Below, in pieces: positions 45,866 to 54,625 of a stretch of DNA of 64,000 nucleotides. The translations under genes were made by a program, and so were the position numbers. How positions within the stretch are numbered: the stretch's first letter is position 1; each line of letters begins with the position of its first letter. The notes beneath the pieces are model-generated. The model had not been told where the DNA came from, searched no databases, and worked only from the letters and a program-made list of their open reading frames with translations. Where the stretch lies: the NCBI GenBank assembly GCA_013335535.1, contig JAAXVL010000006.1, forward strand, positions 124,001 to 188,000. The letters are read 5' to 3'. This stretch comes from Azonexaceae bacterium (GTDB lineage Bacteria > Pseudomonadota > Gammaproteobacteria > Burkholderiales > Rhodocyclaceae).

Positions 45866-46816
45866 GTGGGCATCGTCGCCACCCTGCAGCAAAAACTGTT
45901 TCGCTGGCAGAGCGACGGCACGGCGCCCTTGCGCCTCGGCCAGCGCCGCGTCTTCATCATTCCCTCGCGCGGCGGCCTGCTCTACGCCCTGGCGCTCATC
46001 GTCATGCTCATCGGCGCCATCAACTACAACCTGGCGCTCGGCCATGCGCTGGTTTTCCTGCTCGCCGGGCTGGGCCTCGTCGGCATGATCCACACCTTTC
46101 GCAACCTGCACGGACTGATCATCACGCCGGGGCGCAGCGGGCCGGTGTTCGCCGGCGAAACGGCGCATTTCCAGATCACGCTCGACAACGACCGCACCAC
46201 CCCGCGTCTCGGGCTGGAACTGGAAGCCGAAAGCGGCCATCCGGTGTTTGCCACGGTCAACCGGAAAAAAAGCACAAAATTGAATATCCCGGTCAGCGCC
46301 AAAAAACGGGGCTGGCTTACCCTGCCGCGCGTCCGCCTGTCCACGCGCTATCCGCTCGGCCTGTTCACCGCCTGGGCCTACCTGCAGCCGGCCATGCGCT
46401 GCCTGGTCTATCCGCAACCGATAGGCGCCCCGCTCCCCCCGGCCTCGCCGACGCCGGTCGGCGGTGAGCGCAGCGGCGATGGCGGCCAGGAGGATTTCGC
46501 CGGATTCCGCGAACGTCAGCCGGCCGACTCGCCGCGCCACGTCGCCTGGAAAGCCAGCGCCCGCAACGCCAACGGCCCCTTGCTGATCAAGCAATTCGCT
46601 GGCGGCGCACAAGTTGAACTGCGGCTCGACTGGCAACTGACCGACGCCGGCCTGGCCGACGAAACCCGCCTCGGCATCCTGACCGGCTGGGTGCTCGCCG
46701 CCGACGCGGCCGACGCCCATTACGGTCTGCGCCTGCCCGGCGTGGACATCCCGATCGGCAGCGGCGAGCGGCATCGCCAGCTTTGTCTCGAAGCCCTCGC
46801 GCTCTACCAGCCATGA
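45866..46816 (+). CDS. DUF58 family protein
   Basis: This 316-residue protein starts at GTG 45866, five bases after the MoxR stop. Two membrane helices lie at about residues 38-55 and 58-78, then a beta-rich region. The DUF58 signature is FRERQPADSPRHVAWKASAR, then NGPLLIKQF. Residues 128-141 (FATVNRKKSTKLNI) are encoded by a forward copy of the dispersed repeat. It overlaps the transglutaminase gene by four bases. Confidence 0.9.
   Translation: MGIVATLQQKLFRWQSDGTAPLRLGQRRVFIIPSRGGLLYALALIVMLIGAINYNLALGHALVFLLAGLGLVGMIHTFRNLHGLIITPGRSGPVFAGETAHFQITLDNDRTTPRLGLELEAESGHPVFATVNRKKSTKLNIPVSAKKRGWLTLPRVRLSTRYPLGLFTAWAYLQPAMRCLVYPQPIGAPLPPASPTPVGGERSGDGGQEDFAGFRERQPADSPRHVAWKASARNANGPLLIKQFAGGAQVELRLDWQLTDAGLADETRLGILTGWVLAADAADAHYGLRLPGVDIPIGSGERHRQLCLEALALYQP
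46248..46287 (+). repeat. Dispersed repeat, copy F (inside the DUF58 gene)
   Basis: Reads TTGCCACGGTCAACCGGAAA then AAAAGCACAAAATTGAATAT. The left half is perfect, the right half is diverged. It is translated in the forward direction as FATVNRKKSTKLNI, in a frame different from the one used in rfbB. Confidence 0.75.
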
Positions 46817-48747
46817 GCACGCCGGCCCGCGAAGCGCTCGACCGCCACGCCACCCCCTGGCTGTTCGCCACTGCACTGGCGACGACGGCGCCGCATTTCA
46901 TCCATCAGCCACCGTGGCTCAGCGTATTGACCGGCGCCATGCTGTTGTGGGCCGTCTGGCTGTGGTGGAAAGATCGGCGCCTGCCCGGCCGCTGGATATT
47001 GATCCCGCTGGTCGGCGCCGGCAGTGCCGGCATCCTGCTCGAATTCCACACCCTGTTCGGACGCGACGCCGGCGTCGCCATGCTGGTCATGTTCATGACG
47101 ATGAAGCTGCTCGAACTCAAATCGCGGCGCGATGCGATGGTCATCGTCACCCTCGGCTATTTCCTGCTCCTCACTCATTACCTGTACTCGCAAAGCATCC
47201 CGACCGGCATCTGGCTGCTCGCCGCCATGTGGCTGGTCACGGCGACGCTGATCCGCCTGCATGGCGGGCCGACCAGCCAACCCCGCGACTTCCTGCGCTA
47301 CGCGGGGGTGCTCTGCCTGCAAGCCATTCCCTTCATGCTCGTGCTTTACCTGCTCTTCCCGCGCATTTCCGGGCCGCTCTGGGGCCTGCCAAGCGACGCC
47401 TACGCCGGCAAGACCGGGTTATCCGACACCATGACGCCAGGCAGCATCGCCCAGCTTGTCCAGAATGCCGACATCGCCTTCCGCGTCCGTTTCGACGGGC
47501 CGCTACCGCCCAAGCAAAAGCTGTATTGGCGCGGACCGGTCATGGAACAGTTCGACGGCACGACCTGGCAGCCCTACAAAGGCCGCCACCCGGCACCCCA
47601 ACTGGACAGCATGTCGCCACCCATCGCCTATGAAACGACGCTCGAAGCGCACAACCAGCGCTGGCTGCTTGCCCTCGACGCACCGGGGAACCTGCCGGCT
47701 GAAACTTCCCTGAGCGGCACCTTGACGGTCAACACTGCGAACGCCATCAACGAGCGCCAACGCTTCCGGCTGTCGGCCAGCCTCGATTACCGTTTCAACG
47801 CCAGCGAAGACCCGTTGGTGCTGCGCCGCAACCTGGTCCTGCCGGCCAACAGCAATCCGCAGACGCGCGCCCTGGCCGCCCAATGGCGCGTCGGCAACAC
47901 GCCGGAAGGCGTCATCAGCAAGGCGCTTGGCCTGTTCGCGGCCGATTTCACCTACACGCTCTACCCACCGCTACTCGGCCGGCACAGCGTTGACGATTTC
48001 CTCTTCCGGAGCAAACGCGGCTTCTGCGAACACTACGCTGCCGCCTTCGTGACGCTCATGCGCGCCGCCGACATTCCGGCCCGTGTCGTTGGCGGCTACC
48101 AGGGCGGCGAATTCAATCCGCTCGATCAATACCTCGTTGTCCGCCAGTCCGACGCCCACGCCTGGGCCGAAGTCTGGCTCGACGGCAAGGGCTGGGTCCG
48201 GGTCGATCCGACGGCCGCCGTGTCGCCCGATCGCATCGAAACCGGAATCGCCAATGCGCTGGCCTTCGGCGAGCCGCTACCAATGTTGATCCAGATACGC
48301 GCCGACTGGATCAGGACCCTGCGTTACCGCTGGGAAGCGATCAACAACGCCTGGAACCAGAACATCCTCGGCTATGACCCGCAACGCCAGCGCGAACTGC
48401 TCGCCCGCCTCGGCCTGGCCGATACGGACTGGCGCAGCCTTGTCATCGCCTTGGGTGGTACCTGCGGCCTCCTTGTCGCCGGCCTTATGGCGTGGACGCT
48501 CTACAAACGTCCGGAGCGCGACCCGGTGGTTCGCCTTTGGCATAAAGCCTTGCGACAGCTGGCCCGAAGAAAGGTAGACTGCGCGCCGTGGGAAACGCCT
48601 CTGGACCTGGCCCGACGTGTGCGGGAGCAGCGCCCGGAACTGGCCGAACCTTTCCAGCGCGTGGTCGACGCCTACCTTGTGGCGCGCTATGGCAACACCG
48701 ACGAACACCTGAAAACACTGCGCGACGCCGTCGCGCAATTACGATGA
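46813..48747 (+). CDS. TgpA-type membrane transglutaminase
   Basis: This 644-residue protein has five or six membrane helices in the first 190 residues. A periplasmic DUF3488 region and a transglutaminase core follow (KRGFCEHYAAAFVTLMRAAD with catalytic Cys, DAHAWAEVWLDGKGWVRVDP with His and Asp). A last helix near 560 and a cytoplasmic DUF4129-like tail complete it. ATG 46813 overlaps the DUF58 stop. Homologues act on periplasmic peptides or proteins during envelope assembly. Confidence 0.92.
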   Translation: MSTPAREALDRHATPWLFATALATTAPHFIHQPPWLSVLTGAMLLWAVWLWWKDRRLPGRWILIPLVGAGSAGILLEFHTLFGRDAGVAMLVMFMTMKLLELKSRRDAMVIVTLGYFLLLTHYLYSQSIPTGIWLLAAMWLVTATLIRLHGGPTSQPRDFLRYAGVLCLQAIPFMLVLYLLFPRISGPLWGLPSDAYAGKTGLSDTMTPGSIAQLVQNADIAFRVRFDGPLPPKQKLYWRGPVMEQFDGTTWQPYKGRHPAPQLDSMSPPIAYETTLEAHNQRWLLALDAPGNLPAETSLSGTLTVNTANAINERQRFRLSASLDYRFNASEDPLVLRRNLVLPANSNPQTRALAAQWRVGNTPEGVISKALGLFAADFTYTLYPPLLGRHSVDDFLFRSKRGFCEHYAAAFVTLMRAADIPARVVGGYQGGEFNPLDQYLVVRQSDAHAWAEVWLDGKGWVRVDPTAAVSPDRIETGIANALAFGEPLPMLIQIRADWIRTLRYRWEAINNAWNQNILGYDPQRQRELLARLGLADTDWRSLVIALGGTCGLLVAGLMAWTLYKRPERDPVVRLWHKALRQLARRKVDCAPWETPLDLARRVREQRPELAEPFQRVVDAYLVARYGNTDEHLKTLRDAVAQLR

Positions 48748-49790
48748 AAAATCTGAAACTGACTTTCGCCCCACTGCTGCTGGCAATCATGAGCACCTTG
48801 GCCCAAGCCGCGCCTAGCGCCAAGCCGAATACGCCAACCTTCGCCGACGATCCGGCCGTCATCGAATTCGCCCGCGACCTCGAAACGCGCCACGGCTTCA
48901 AGGCCGACGAACTGATCAGCCAGTTCGCCCAGACCCGCCCCAACGCCACCGTCCTCAAGCTCATCCAGCCACCCGCCTCGCCACTGCAGCGCTCGTGGGA
49001 ACGTTACCGGCCACGCTTCCTGAACGAGCGGCGCATCGATGGTGGCGTGAGCTTCTGGCAGGAAAATGCCGGGCAGCTGGCCAAGGCCTCGGCGCTGTAT
49101 GGCGTCCCCGAGGAAATCATTGTCGCCATCATCGGCGTCGAAACCGAGTACGGCCGCAACATGGGCGGCTTCCGCGTCTTCGAGGCGCTGTCGACACTGG
49201 CCTTCAATTACCCGCGGCGAGCCGAGTTTTTCCGCACCGAACTCGAGCAATTCCTGTTGCTGGCGCGCGAGAACAGTCTCGACCCGATGGCTGTCAAGGG
49301 CTCGTTTGCCGGCGCCATTGGCATCCCGCAATTCATGCCGGGCAGCCAGCGTCGTTATGCCGTCGATTTCGACGGCGACCAGCGCGTCGATCTCGGCAAC
49401 AGCGTCGACGATGCCATCGGCAGCGTCGCCCGCTTTCTCGAACAACATGGCTGGCAAGCCGGAAAGCCCATCGCCGTACCGGCCATGACGGCCGGTACGC
49501 CCGATGCTGAGCTGATTCAGGCCGGCATCCGCCCCAGCCTCAAGGTTGCCTATCTGGCCGACAAAGGCATCCGCGCCAACATCGATCCACAAACGACAGC
49601 GGCGCTGATCGATCTCGTCTCGCCGGGGCGCGAGACGGAATACTGGCTCGGGTTCGAGAATTTTTACGTGATCACGCGCTACAACCGCTCAAGCTTCTAC
49701 GCCATGTCGGTTTTCCAGCTGGCGGAAGAAATCCGCGGCCGGATGTGCGCGGCTACAGCAGAGAATCGCGCGAGATATTGCCGCGCTTGA
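48744..49790 (+). CDS. mltB: Lytic murein transglycosylase B
   Basis: This 348-residue protein has a cleavable signal peptide (MKNLKLTFAPLLLAIMSTLA, then QAAP) and no lipobox, so it is probably soluble in the periplasm, unlike E. coli MltB. The catalytic Glu is in IIGVETEYGRNMGGF, followed by KGSFAGAIGIPQFMPGS and the DLGNSVDDAIGSVA helix. It cleaves glycan strands to anhydro-muropeptides. The start overlaps the transglutaminase stop (ATGA). Its last 38 bases overlap the end of rpoS on the other strand. Confidence 0.93.
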   Translation: MKNLKLTFAPLLLAIMSTLAQAAPSAKPNTPTFADDPAVIEFARDLETRHGFKADELISQFAQTRPNATVLKLIQPPASPLQRSWERYRPRFLNERRIDGGVSFWQENAGQLAKASALYGVPEEIIVAIIGVETEYGRNMGGFRVFEALSTLAFNYPRRAEFFRTELEQFLLLARENSLDPMAVKGSFAGAIGIPQFMPGSQRRYAVDFDGDQRVDLGNSVDDAIGSVARFLEQHGWQAGKPIAVPAMTAGTPDAELIQAGIRPSLKVAYLADKGIRANIDPQTTAALIDLVSPGRETEYWLGFENFYVITRYNRSSFYAMSVFQLAEEIRGRMCAATAENRARYCRA

Positions 49791-50682
49791 TGATCTTGCG
49801 CAGGCGATCCAGACCTTCCATCTGAATCTGCCTGACCCGCTCGCGGGTCAGCGCGAGATCGTGGGCAATGACGTCGAGTGTCGCCACGTCGGCGCCATTC
49901 AGGCCGTAGCGGCGCTCGATGACTGAACGCTGACGCTCGGTCAGTTGATCGAGCCAGTCGCCGACCAGTGAGCCGACTTCACTCACCTGAAGCAGAGACT
50001 CGGGGTCACCGGCACCGTCGTCGGCAATGACTTCGGCGATAGTGTGGCTGGGATCGATATCGAGCGGCGCATCGAGCGAAGCGATGTGTTCGTTGAGCGA
50101 CAGCGTGCGCCGTACATCGTCGACTGACCAGTCGATCAGCGCGGCGATCCGCTCAACCGTCGAATCGCGCTTGTCAGCCGATTCCAGATGGCGCATGGCG
50201 CGCAGGACGACGTTGATTTCCTTGACGATATGCACTGGCAGCCGAATGGTGCGCGACTGGTTCATGATGCCGCGCTCGATGTTCTGACGTATCCACCAGG
50301 TGGCGTACGTTGAAAAACGGAAACCACGCTCCGGATCGAATTTTTCCAGCGCGTGAATCAGGCCGAGATTACCCTCCTCGATCAGATCGAGCAGCGGAAT
50401 GCCGCGGTTCAAGTAATGCTTGGCGATATTCACGACGAGCCGCAGGTTGTGCTCGATCATGCGTTGCCGGGCGGCAAAGTCACCGGCGCGGACGAGACGC
50501 GTTGTGGCCAGCTCCTCTTCCGGCGTGAGCAGTGGCTTGGCGCCGATCTCGCTCAGATAAAGCTGGGTAACATCCTCAAGCAACTCAATTTCGGGCGCTG
50601 CCACTTCAGGCTCAGGCAGCAGGACCGATTCATCGGGCTGCCCCTCGAACTCGTCTTCCATGCCTTCGCCGGTATCGCTCAT
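49753..50682 (-). CDS. rpoS: RNA polymerase sigma factor RpoS
   Basis: This 309-residue stationary-phase sigma factor has an acidic amino tail, region 1.2 (DVTQLYLSEIGAKPLLTPEE) and region 2 (DLIEEGNLGLIHALEKFDPE, RGFRFSTYATWWIRQNIERG). Regions 3 and 4 follow (LTRERVRQIQMEGLDRLRKI). The nlpD-rpoS junction is overlapping (ATGA), as is usual. It converges with mltB, with the 3' ends overlapping by 38 bases. Confidence 0.96.
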   Translation of the reverse strand: MSDTGEGMEDEFEGQPDESVLLPEPEVAAPEIELLEDVTQLYLSEIGAKPLLTPEEELATTRLVRAGDFAARQRMIEHNLRLVVNIAKHYLNRGIPLLDLIEEGNLGLIHALEKFDPERGFRFSTYATWWIRQNIERGIMNQSRTIRLPVHIVKEINVVLRAMRHLESADKRDSTVERIAALIDWSVDDVRRTLSLNEHIASLDAPLDIDPSHTIAEVIADDGAGDPESLLQVSEVGSLVGDWLDQLTERQRSVIERRYGLNGADVATLDVIAHDLALTRERVRQIQMEGLDRLRKIIKRGNISRDSLL

Positions 50683-51584
50683 CTTTTCGGCAAATACTGA
50701 GCCGGGTCGACCGGCTTGCCCTGTTTGCGAATTTCGAAGTGCAGCTTGACCGAGTCGGCATCGGTATTGCCCATCTCGGCGATCTTCTGGCCACGGCTGA
50801 CCTGCTGGCCTTCCTTGACGAGAATCTTGCGGTTGTGCGCGTAGGCCGACAGGTAAGTGGCATTGTGCTTGACGATGACCAGCTCGCCAAAGCCGCGCAG
50901 GCCGCTGCCGGCATAGACAACCTTGCCATCGCCGGCGGCCAGAACGGGGTCACCGGCCTTGCCGGCAAAATCCAGCCCCTTGTTGCCCGAATCACTGTAG
51001 GGTGCCGAGAGCTTGGCCGAGGTCGGCCACATCCAGGGTACGTCGTCGGGGCCGGCGGCAACCGCTGGCGCCGCTTCGGGTTTCACTTCCGGCTTGGCCT
51101 CGACCGGCTTGGCGGTTTCGCCACCGACCTTGTTCAGACGGGCATAGGCTTCATCCGAATACGGCTCCTTGCCAACCCGCGGCTCGCGCTTCAATGCGCC
51201 ATTTTGCGCGGGAGCGGCAACGCTGCTGGCTGGCTGGTCGAGCGAGCGGGATTCGACGGCGGAACCGACCTCGATCGGTTTGGTGACGGCCCCGTCAGCG
51301 ACAGGTTCGGCGGCAAGGCCCGGCGGTGCAACACGCAGGATCTGGCCTTCCTTGATGGCGGACGGGTTGGCGATATTGTTCCAGTTGGCGATATCGCGAT
51401 GATCCTGCCCGTGCTCCAGCGCAATCCTGTAAAGAGTGTCACCGCGCTTGACCGTGTAATAGCCTGGACCGGCCGGCTGAACGGCGGCCCTGGAGGTCGA
51501 GCGATCGACCGCTGGCACCGGTTGCTGGGAGATACAGCCGGACAGGAGCAGGACGGGAATTAGTGCGACGACGATTCGAATCAT
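50679..51584 (-). CDS. nlpD: NlpD lipoprotein, LysM and M23 domains
   Basis: This 301-residue protein has a lipobox (VLLLSGC, Cys17) and a LysM domain at about residues 42-86 ([20 protein letters not shown]). A low-complexity linker and a carboxyl M23 domain follow ([20 protein letters not shown]). The metal ligands expected in active M23 peptidases appear incomplete, as in E. coli NlpD, which activates amidase AmiC in cell separation. Overlaps with pcm upstream and rpoS downstream show one operon. Confidence 0.94.
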   Translation of the reverse strand: MIRIVVALIPVLLLSGCISQQPVPAVDRSTSRAAVQPAGPGYYTVKRGDTLYRIALEHGQDHRDIANWNNIANPSAIKEGQILRVAPPGLAAEPVADGAVTKPIEVGSAVESRSLDQPASSVAAPAQNGALKREPRVGKEPYSDEAYARLNKVGGETAKPVEAKPEVKPEAAPAVAAGPDDVPWMWPTSAKLSAPYSDSGNKGLDFAGKAGDPVLAAGDGKVVYAGSGLRGFGELVIVKHNATYLSAYAHNRKILVKEGQQVSRGQKIAEMGNTDADSVKLHFEIRKQGKPVDPAQYLPKR

Positions 51585-52243
51585 TGCGTTCCTGAAAGTA
51601 GCGGGACGAAACGCACGGCATCGAGCCGCGTTTCGACATAACCCTGAGGCGTGTGTTCTATGAAGCTAAGATACTGCTCCGCAGCCCCGACTGGCAAGAC
51701 CAGGCGCCCACCTGGCGCCAGTTGCTGGAGCAGCGCGGGCGGCACACTGACCCCGGCGGCAGCGACGATGATGCTGTCAAAGGGCCCGGCCTCGGGCAAG
51801 CCGAACTGACCGTCGGCGTGTTTCAGGCGAACATTGAACTGCTGCAGGGTGCGCATGTTGGCCTTGGCTTTTTCAAGCAGGGGAGCAAGCCGTTCGACGG
51901 CATAGACTTCATTGGTCAACTGAGCCAGCACCGCAGCCTGGTAACCACAGCCAGCGCCGATTTCTAGTGTCTTGCCCAGCGTCTTGCGGCCGTTGAGCAG
52001 CAATTCGATCATGCGCGCCACGACATAGGGCTGCGAAATGGTCTGCCCCATGCCGAGCGGCAACGCGGTGTCCTCGTAGGCCCGCGAGGCCAGTGCCTCC
52101 TCGACAAAGACGTGGCGCGGAACGGCAGCCATTGCCTTGAGGACGGTTTCGTTGCGGATGCCTTTTTCACGCAGGCGCTCGATCATCCGCGTCCGGGTGC
52201 GCTGCGACGTCATGCCGATACCGTTCAACACGCCATGACTCAC
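51581..52243 (-). CDS. pcm: Protein-L-isoaspartate O-methyltransferase
   Basis: This 220-residue SAM-dependent repair enzyme methylates isoaspartyl residues of aged proteins. It has [38 protein letters not shown] and the SAM motif [17 protein letters not shown]. The start GTG 52243 overlaps the surE stop (GTGA) and keeps the [10 protein letters not shown] segment that precedes the usual family start; ATG 52213 is the alternative. A longer upstream frame is only a shadow of surE. Confidence 0.92.
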   Translation of the reverse strand: MSHGVLNGIGMTSQRTRTRMIERLREKGIRNETVLKAMAAVPRHVFVEEALASRAYEDTALPLGMGQTISQPYVVARMIELLLNGRKTLGKTLEIGAGCGYQAAVLAQLTNEVYAVERLAPLLEKAKANMRTLQQFNVRLKHADGQFGLPEAGPFDSIIVAAAGVSVPPALLQQLAPGGRLVLPVGAAEQYLSFIEHTPQGYVETRLDAVRFVPLLSGTQ

Positions 52244-52983
52244 TTCATCCACTGACGAATCGAAGGGAGCTGGGCAGCGTGCGTGAGATCGATCTGCAAC
52301 GGCGTAATCGACACGACATTGCGCTCGATTGCGTTGAAATCGGTACCCGGCCCGGCATCGGCAGCCGCGCCGGCCGCACCGACCCAATAAACGGTTTCAT
52401 TGCGCGGCGAGGTCATCTTCACCACCGGCTCGGCTTTATGCCGACGACCAAGACGGGTGACCTCTATGCCTTTCAATTCAGCGTAGGGAATATCCGGAAC
52501 ATTCACATTCAATAAAACCGGCTCGCGAATTGGATTTCGAATAAAGCGCTCGACCAGTTCGCGCGCGACACGACCAGCCGTCGCATAATGATTTCCCTCG
52601 AAATTGGTGAGGGAAATGGCGATGGAGGGGATGCCGAGCAAATAACCCTCAGTTGCCGCAGCGACGGTTCCCGAATAAATCGTATCGTCGCCCATATTGG
52701 CGCCGTTATTAATTCCCGAAACGATAATATCCGGTAATTCGTCGAGCATGCCGGTAACGGCCAAATGGACGCAATCAGTAGGCGTGCCATTGACGAAATA
52801 AAAACCGCTGGCCGCTTTTTTCAATAACAGGGGACGATCGAGCGTCAGCGAATTGCTGGCGCCGCTGCGATTCTGCTCGGGAGCAACGACGACAACCTCA
52901 CCCAGGCCATGCAGCGCCTCAGCCAGGGCGGCAAGCCCTGGCGCAAAATAACCGTCGTCGTTACTCAGCAGAATACGCATCAT
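52240..52983 (-). CDS. surE: 5'/3'-nucleotidase SurE
   Basis: This 247-residue metal-dependent nucleotidase opens [20 protein letters not shown] with the metal-binding Asp pair. [26 protein letters not shown] and [20 protein letters not shown] follow. It dephosphorylates nucleoside monophosphates and is regularly encoded with pcm, nlpD and rpoS. Starts at ATG 52983 and 52980 are both possible; the first overlaps the stop of the H-NS-like gene. Confidence 0.95.
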   Translation of the reverse strand: MMRILLSNDDGYFAPGLAALAEALHGLGEVVVVAPEQNRSGASNSLTLDRPLLLKKAASGFYFVNGTPTDCVHLAVTGMLDELPDIIVSGINNGANMGDDTIYSGTVAAATEGYLLGIPSIAISLTNFEGNHYATAGRVARELVERFIRNPIREPVLLNVNVPDIPYAELKGIEVTRLGRRHKAEPVVKMTSPRNETVYWVGAAGAAADAGPGTDFNAIERNVVSITPLQIDLTHAAQLPSIRQWMK

Positions 52984-53300
52984 CAGACCAGCAGGTTATC
53001 CAGCGAGCCGCCATTGGCCACCCAGGCTTCAACCCATTTCGGCGTACGGCCGCGGCCGGTCCATTCGAGTTCAGTATTTTGCGGATGACGATATTTGACC
53101 TTGACCTTATTACCGGTCGACGCCTTGACCTTGACTTCCTTGCCCAGCAAATCCTCGATGGCATAACCACGGGTTTTGGCGAAGGCGCGCAATTCATTCA
53201 GGACATTAACCTTTTCCTGGGCTTCACGACGTTTGATTTCGGCCGGAATCTGCTGTTGCAAATCACGCAATTGAGCAATGGTCAGTGTAGAAATATCCAT
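52983..53300 (-). CDS. H-NS-family nucleoid protein
   Basis: This 105-residue protein has an amino oligomerisation helix ([20 protein letters not shown]), a linker, and the carboxyl DNA-binding motif ([20 protein letters not shown]) of betaproteobacterial H-NS/BpH3-type proteins. It would silence AT-rich, often acquired DNA such as the 5.4-9.6 kb stretch. A strong AAGGAAAT site precedes the ATG. It directly abuts surE and may start that operon. Confidence 0.92.
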   Translation of the reverse strand: MDISTLTIAQLRDLQQQIPAEIKRREAQEKVNVLNELRAFAKTRGYAIEDLLGKEVKVKASTGNKVKVKYRHPQNTELEWTGRGRTPKWVEAWVANGGSLDNLLV

Positions 53301-53362
53301 GATTATTTCCTTATTTAAATAGGTGGCGACAATTTAATTTGTTTGAAACATTTTTTCAACGC

Positions 53363-53406
53363 CACCCATTAAAAAAACCGGCAATTGCCGGTTTTTTTAA
53401 TGGGTG
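53363..53406. terminator. Perfect 44-bp palindromic bidirectional terminator
   Basis: Each half is CACCCATTAAAAAAACCGGC plus AA, exactly complementary to the other half. The core CCGGCAATTGCCGG hairpin is flanked by seven A and seven T. It isolates the H-NS promoter region on the left from the minus-strand gene ending at 53539 on the right. Confidence 0.9.
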
Positions 53407-53486
53407 AAACCGATGGCGCAAATGCACCGCAGGTCCAAGTTTACTATTGTTTCAGGGCAAAGTCTTGGCTGATTGGGAAGACTGGC

Positions 53487-53525
53487 TTGCCACGGTCAAC
53501 CGGAAAATTCGGCCAAATTTGAAAC
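53487..53525 (+). repeat. Dispersed repeat, copy G (intergenic)
   Basis: Reads TTGCCACGGTCAACCGGAAA then ATTCGGCCAAATTTGAAAC. It lies 13 bases beyond the 3' end of the minus-strand gene at 53539-53832, in the gap with the 44-bp palindrome. Confidence 0.85.
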
Positions 53526-53538
53526 AGACGAATGGGGC

Positions 53539-53832
53539 TCAATCATCCTGCATAAATGTTTTCCCGGGTGCTTCGGCATCACCGCCCAGTTGGCTTGCCA
53601 CTTCGGAAAGATGCTCCGACTGCGCAATCGCGAAAGCCCCCTGCCCTTTCACTGACTGCGGTACAGGCAGCGGACGACGCGGCAGATTGGAGAATATTTC
53701 TATGCCGTCAGGACCGGTGATGACATAAATCTCCGCTTCGGCACCACAAACCGTGGGCGGGAGACTCACGATGGTGCCAAAAAGCATGGCGCAACGCCAC
53801 CATGCCCGGTCAGTGCGTATGACTGTGACCAT
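53539..53832 (-). CDS. Small secreted hypothetical protein (DUF4124-like)
   Basis: This 97-residue protein has a probable signal peptide (CAMLFGTIVSLPPTVCGAEA). The strand-turn-strand segment IYVITGPDGIEIFSNLPRRP resembles DUF4124 amino ends found on secreted proteins. The start is uncertain: ATG 53832 overlaps the upstream gene by 23 bases, while ATG 53787 would give a shorter signal. Periplasmic location is inferred. Confidence 0.6.
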   Translation of the reverse strand: MVTVIRTDRAWWRCAMLFGTIVSLPPTVCGAEAEIYVITGPDGIEIFSNLPRRPLPVPQSVKGQGAFAIAQSEHLSEVASQLGGDAEAPGKTFMQDD

Positions 53833-54526
53833 CCTGGCGCATGACGCGGGCGACGAAGGGATCGTTTTCCATGTCGCCGAAATCGGCGGCGTCGATCAGG
53901 CCATAGTCGCCAATCCGTTCTTCGGTCGCCCGCGGCCAGGTGGCCGGCGCCTGCCCACGCAGTTCCTTGAGAACCAGAGTCATCCGTTGGCCAGTCCGGG
54001 CCATTTGCAAGCTGGCCGGGAGTTGGGCCTGCTCGAGCCACCACAGCTCGATGCGCTGGCCACCCAGCTGACCGGTGTAGCGCACGGCCTTTTGGCCGAA
54101 CAGTGTCTTGCTGGCACCGCGCTTGAGTTCTTCAAGCAGTTGCGGCGAGATCACCGAGGCGAGTTTCGACCAGTCCGGCTCGGCGTGGCGGGTCCTGATT
54201 TCCCCGGTGGTGTAATCGACCACCCGCTTATCTTGGTGGAATACGCGACGATAGGTGTATTCATCGGCCTTGATGCGTTGCCAGATGTCGTTCCGGGCAG
54301 CGGCGGCATTCGCCGTTTCGATGCGGTCGGCTTCGCGCCAGAGATACCAGTCGGATTGAGCCTGGTTCACTTTCAGTTCGAAGCGGGCAGCGACGGGAGC
54401 CGGGGCGGTGGCCATCGCGGCAACCGAGGCAACGTGATCGTGGTGTGCTTCATGAGCTGCAACCTGCCCGGAAAGCGATAGGGCCAGCAGAAGACTGGCG
54501 AAAATCGAGTTGTTTCTGGTGTTCAC
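53810..54526 (-). CDS. Secreted hypothetical protein next to the alkaline phosphatase
   Basis: This 238-residue protein has a signal peptide (NNSIFASLLLALSLSGQVAA). A His-rich mature start (HEAHHDHV) and a His-rich end (DGHSHTH) suggest metal binding at both tips. The body (NQAQSDWYLWREADRIETAN and onward) is unrecognised. GTG 54526 is chosen, with AAGGA nine bases upstream. It follows the phosphatase gene on the same strand and may share its periplasmic role; no enzyme motif is visible. Confidence 0.65.
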   Translation of the reverse strand: MNTRNNSIFASLLLALSLSGQVAAHEAHHDHVASVAAMATAPAPVAARFELKVNQAQSDWYLWREADRIETANAAAARNDIWQRIKADEYTYRRVFHQDKRVVDYTTGEIRTRHAEPDWSKLASVISPQLLEELKRGASKTLFGQKAVRYTGQLGGQRIELWWLEQAQLPASLQMARTGQRMTLVLKELRGQAPATWPRATEERIGDYGLIDAADFGDMENDPFVARVMRQDGHSHTH

Positions 54527-54587
54527 CGCACAATTCCTTATCAAACGCAGAGAGCGCCCGCCGGCGCTACGCTCCTTCAATACAGCA

Positions 54588-54619
54588 ACCCGGGCGACGA
54601 CCGAGGCCGCCGCCCGGGT
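54588..54619. repeat. GC-rich hairpin between alkaline phosphatase and next gene
   Basis: Perfect arms ACCCGGGCG (54588-54596) and CGCCCGGGT (54611-54619) lie just after the phosphatase stop. There is no U-run, so it is an mRNA-stabilising structure or a weak terminator rather than a clear intrinsic terminator. Confidence 0.5.
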
Positions 54620-54625
54620 CATGCA

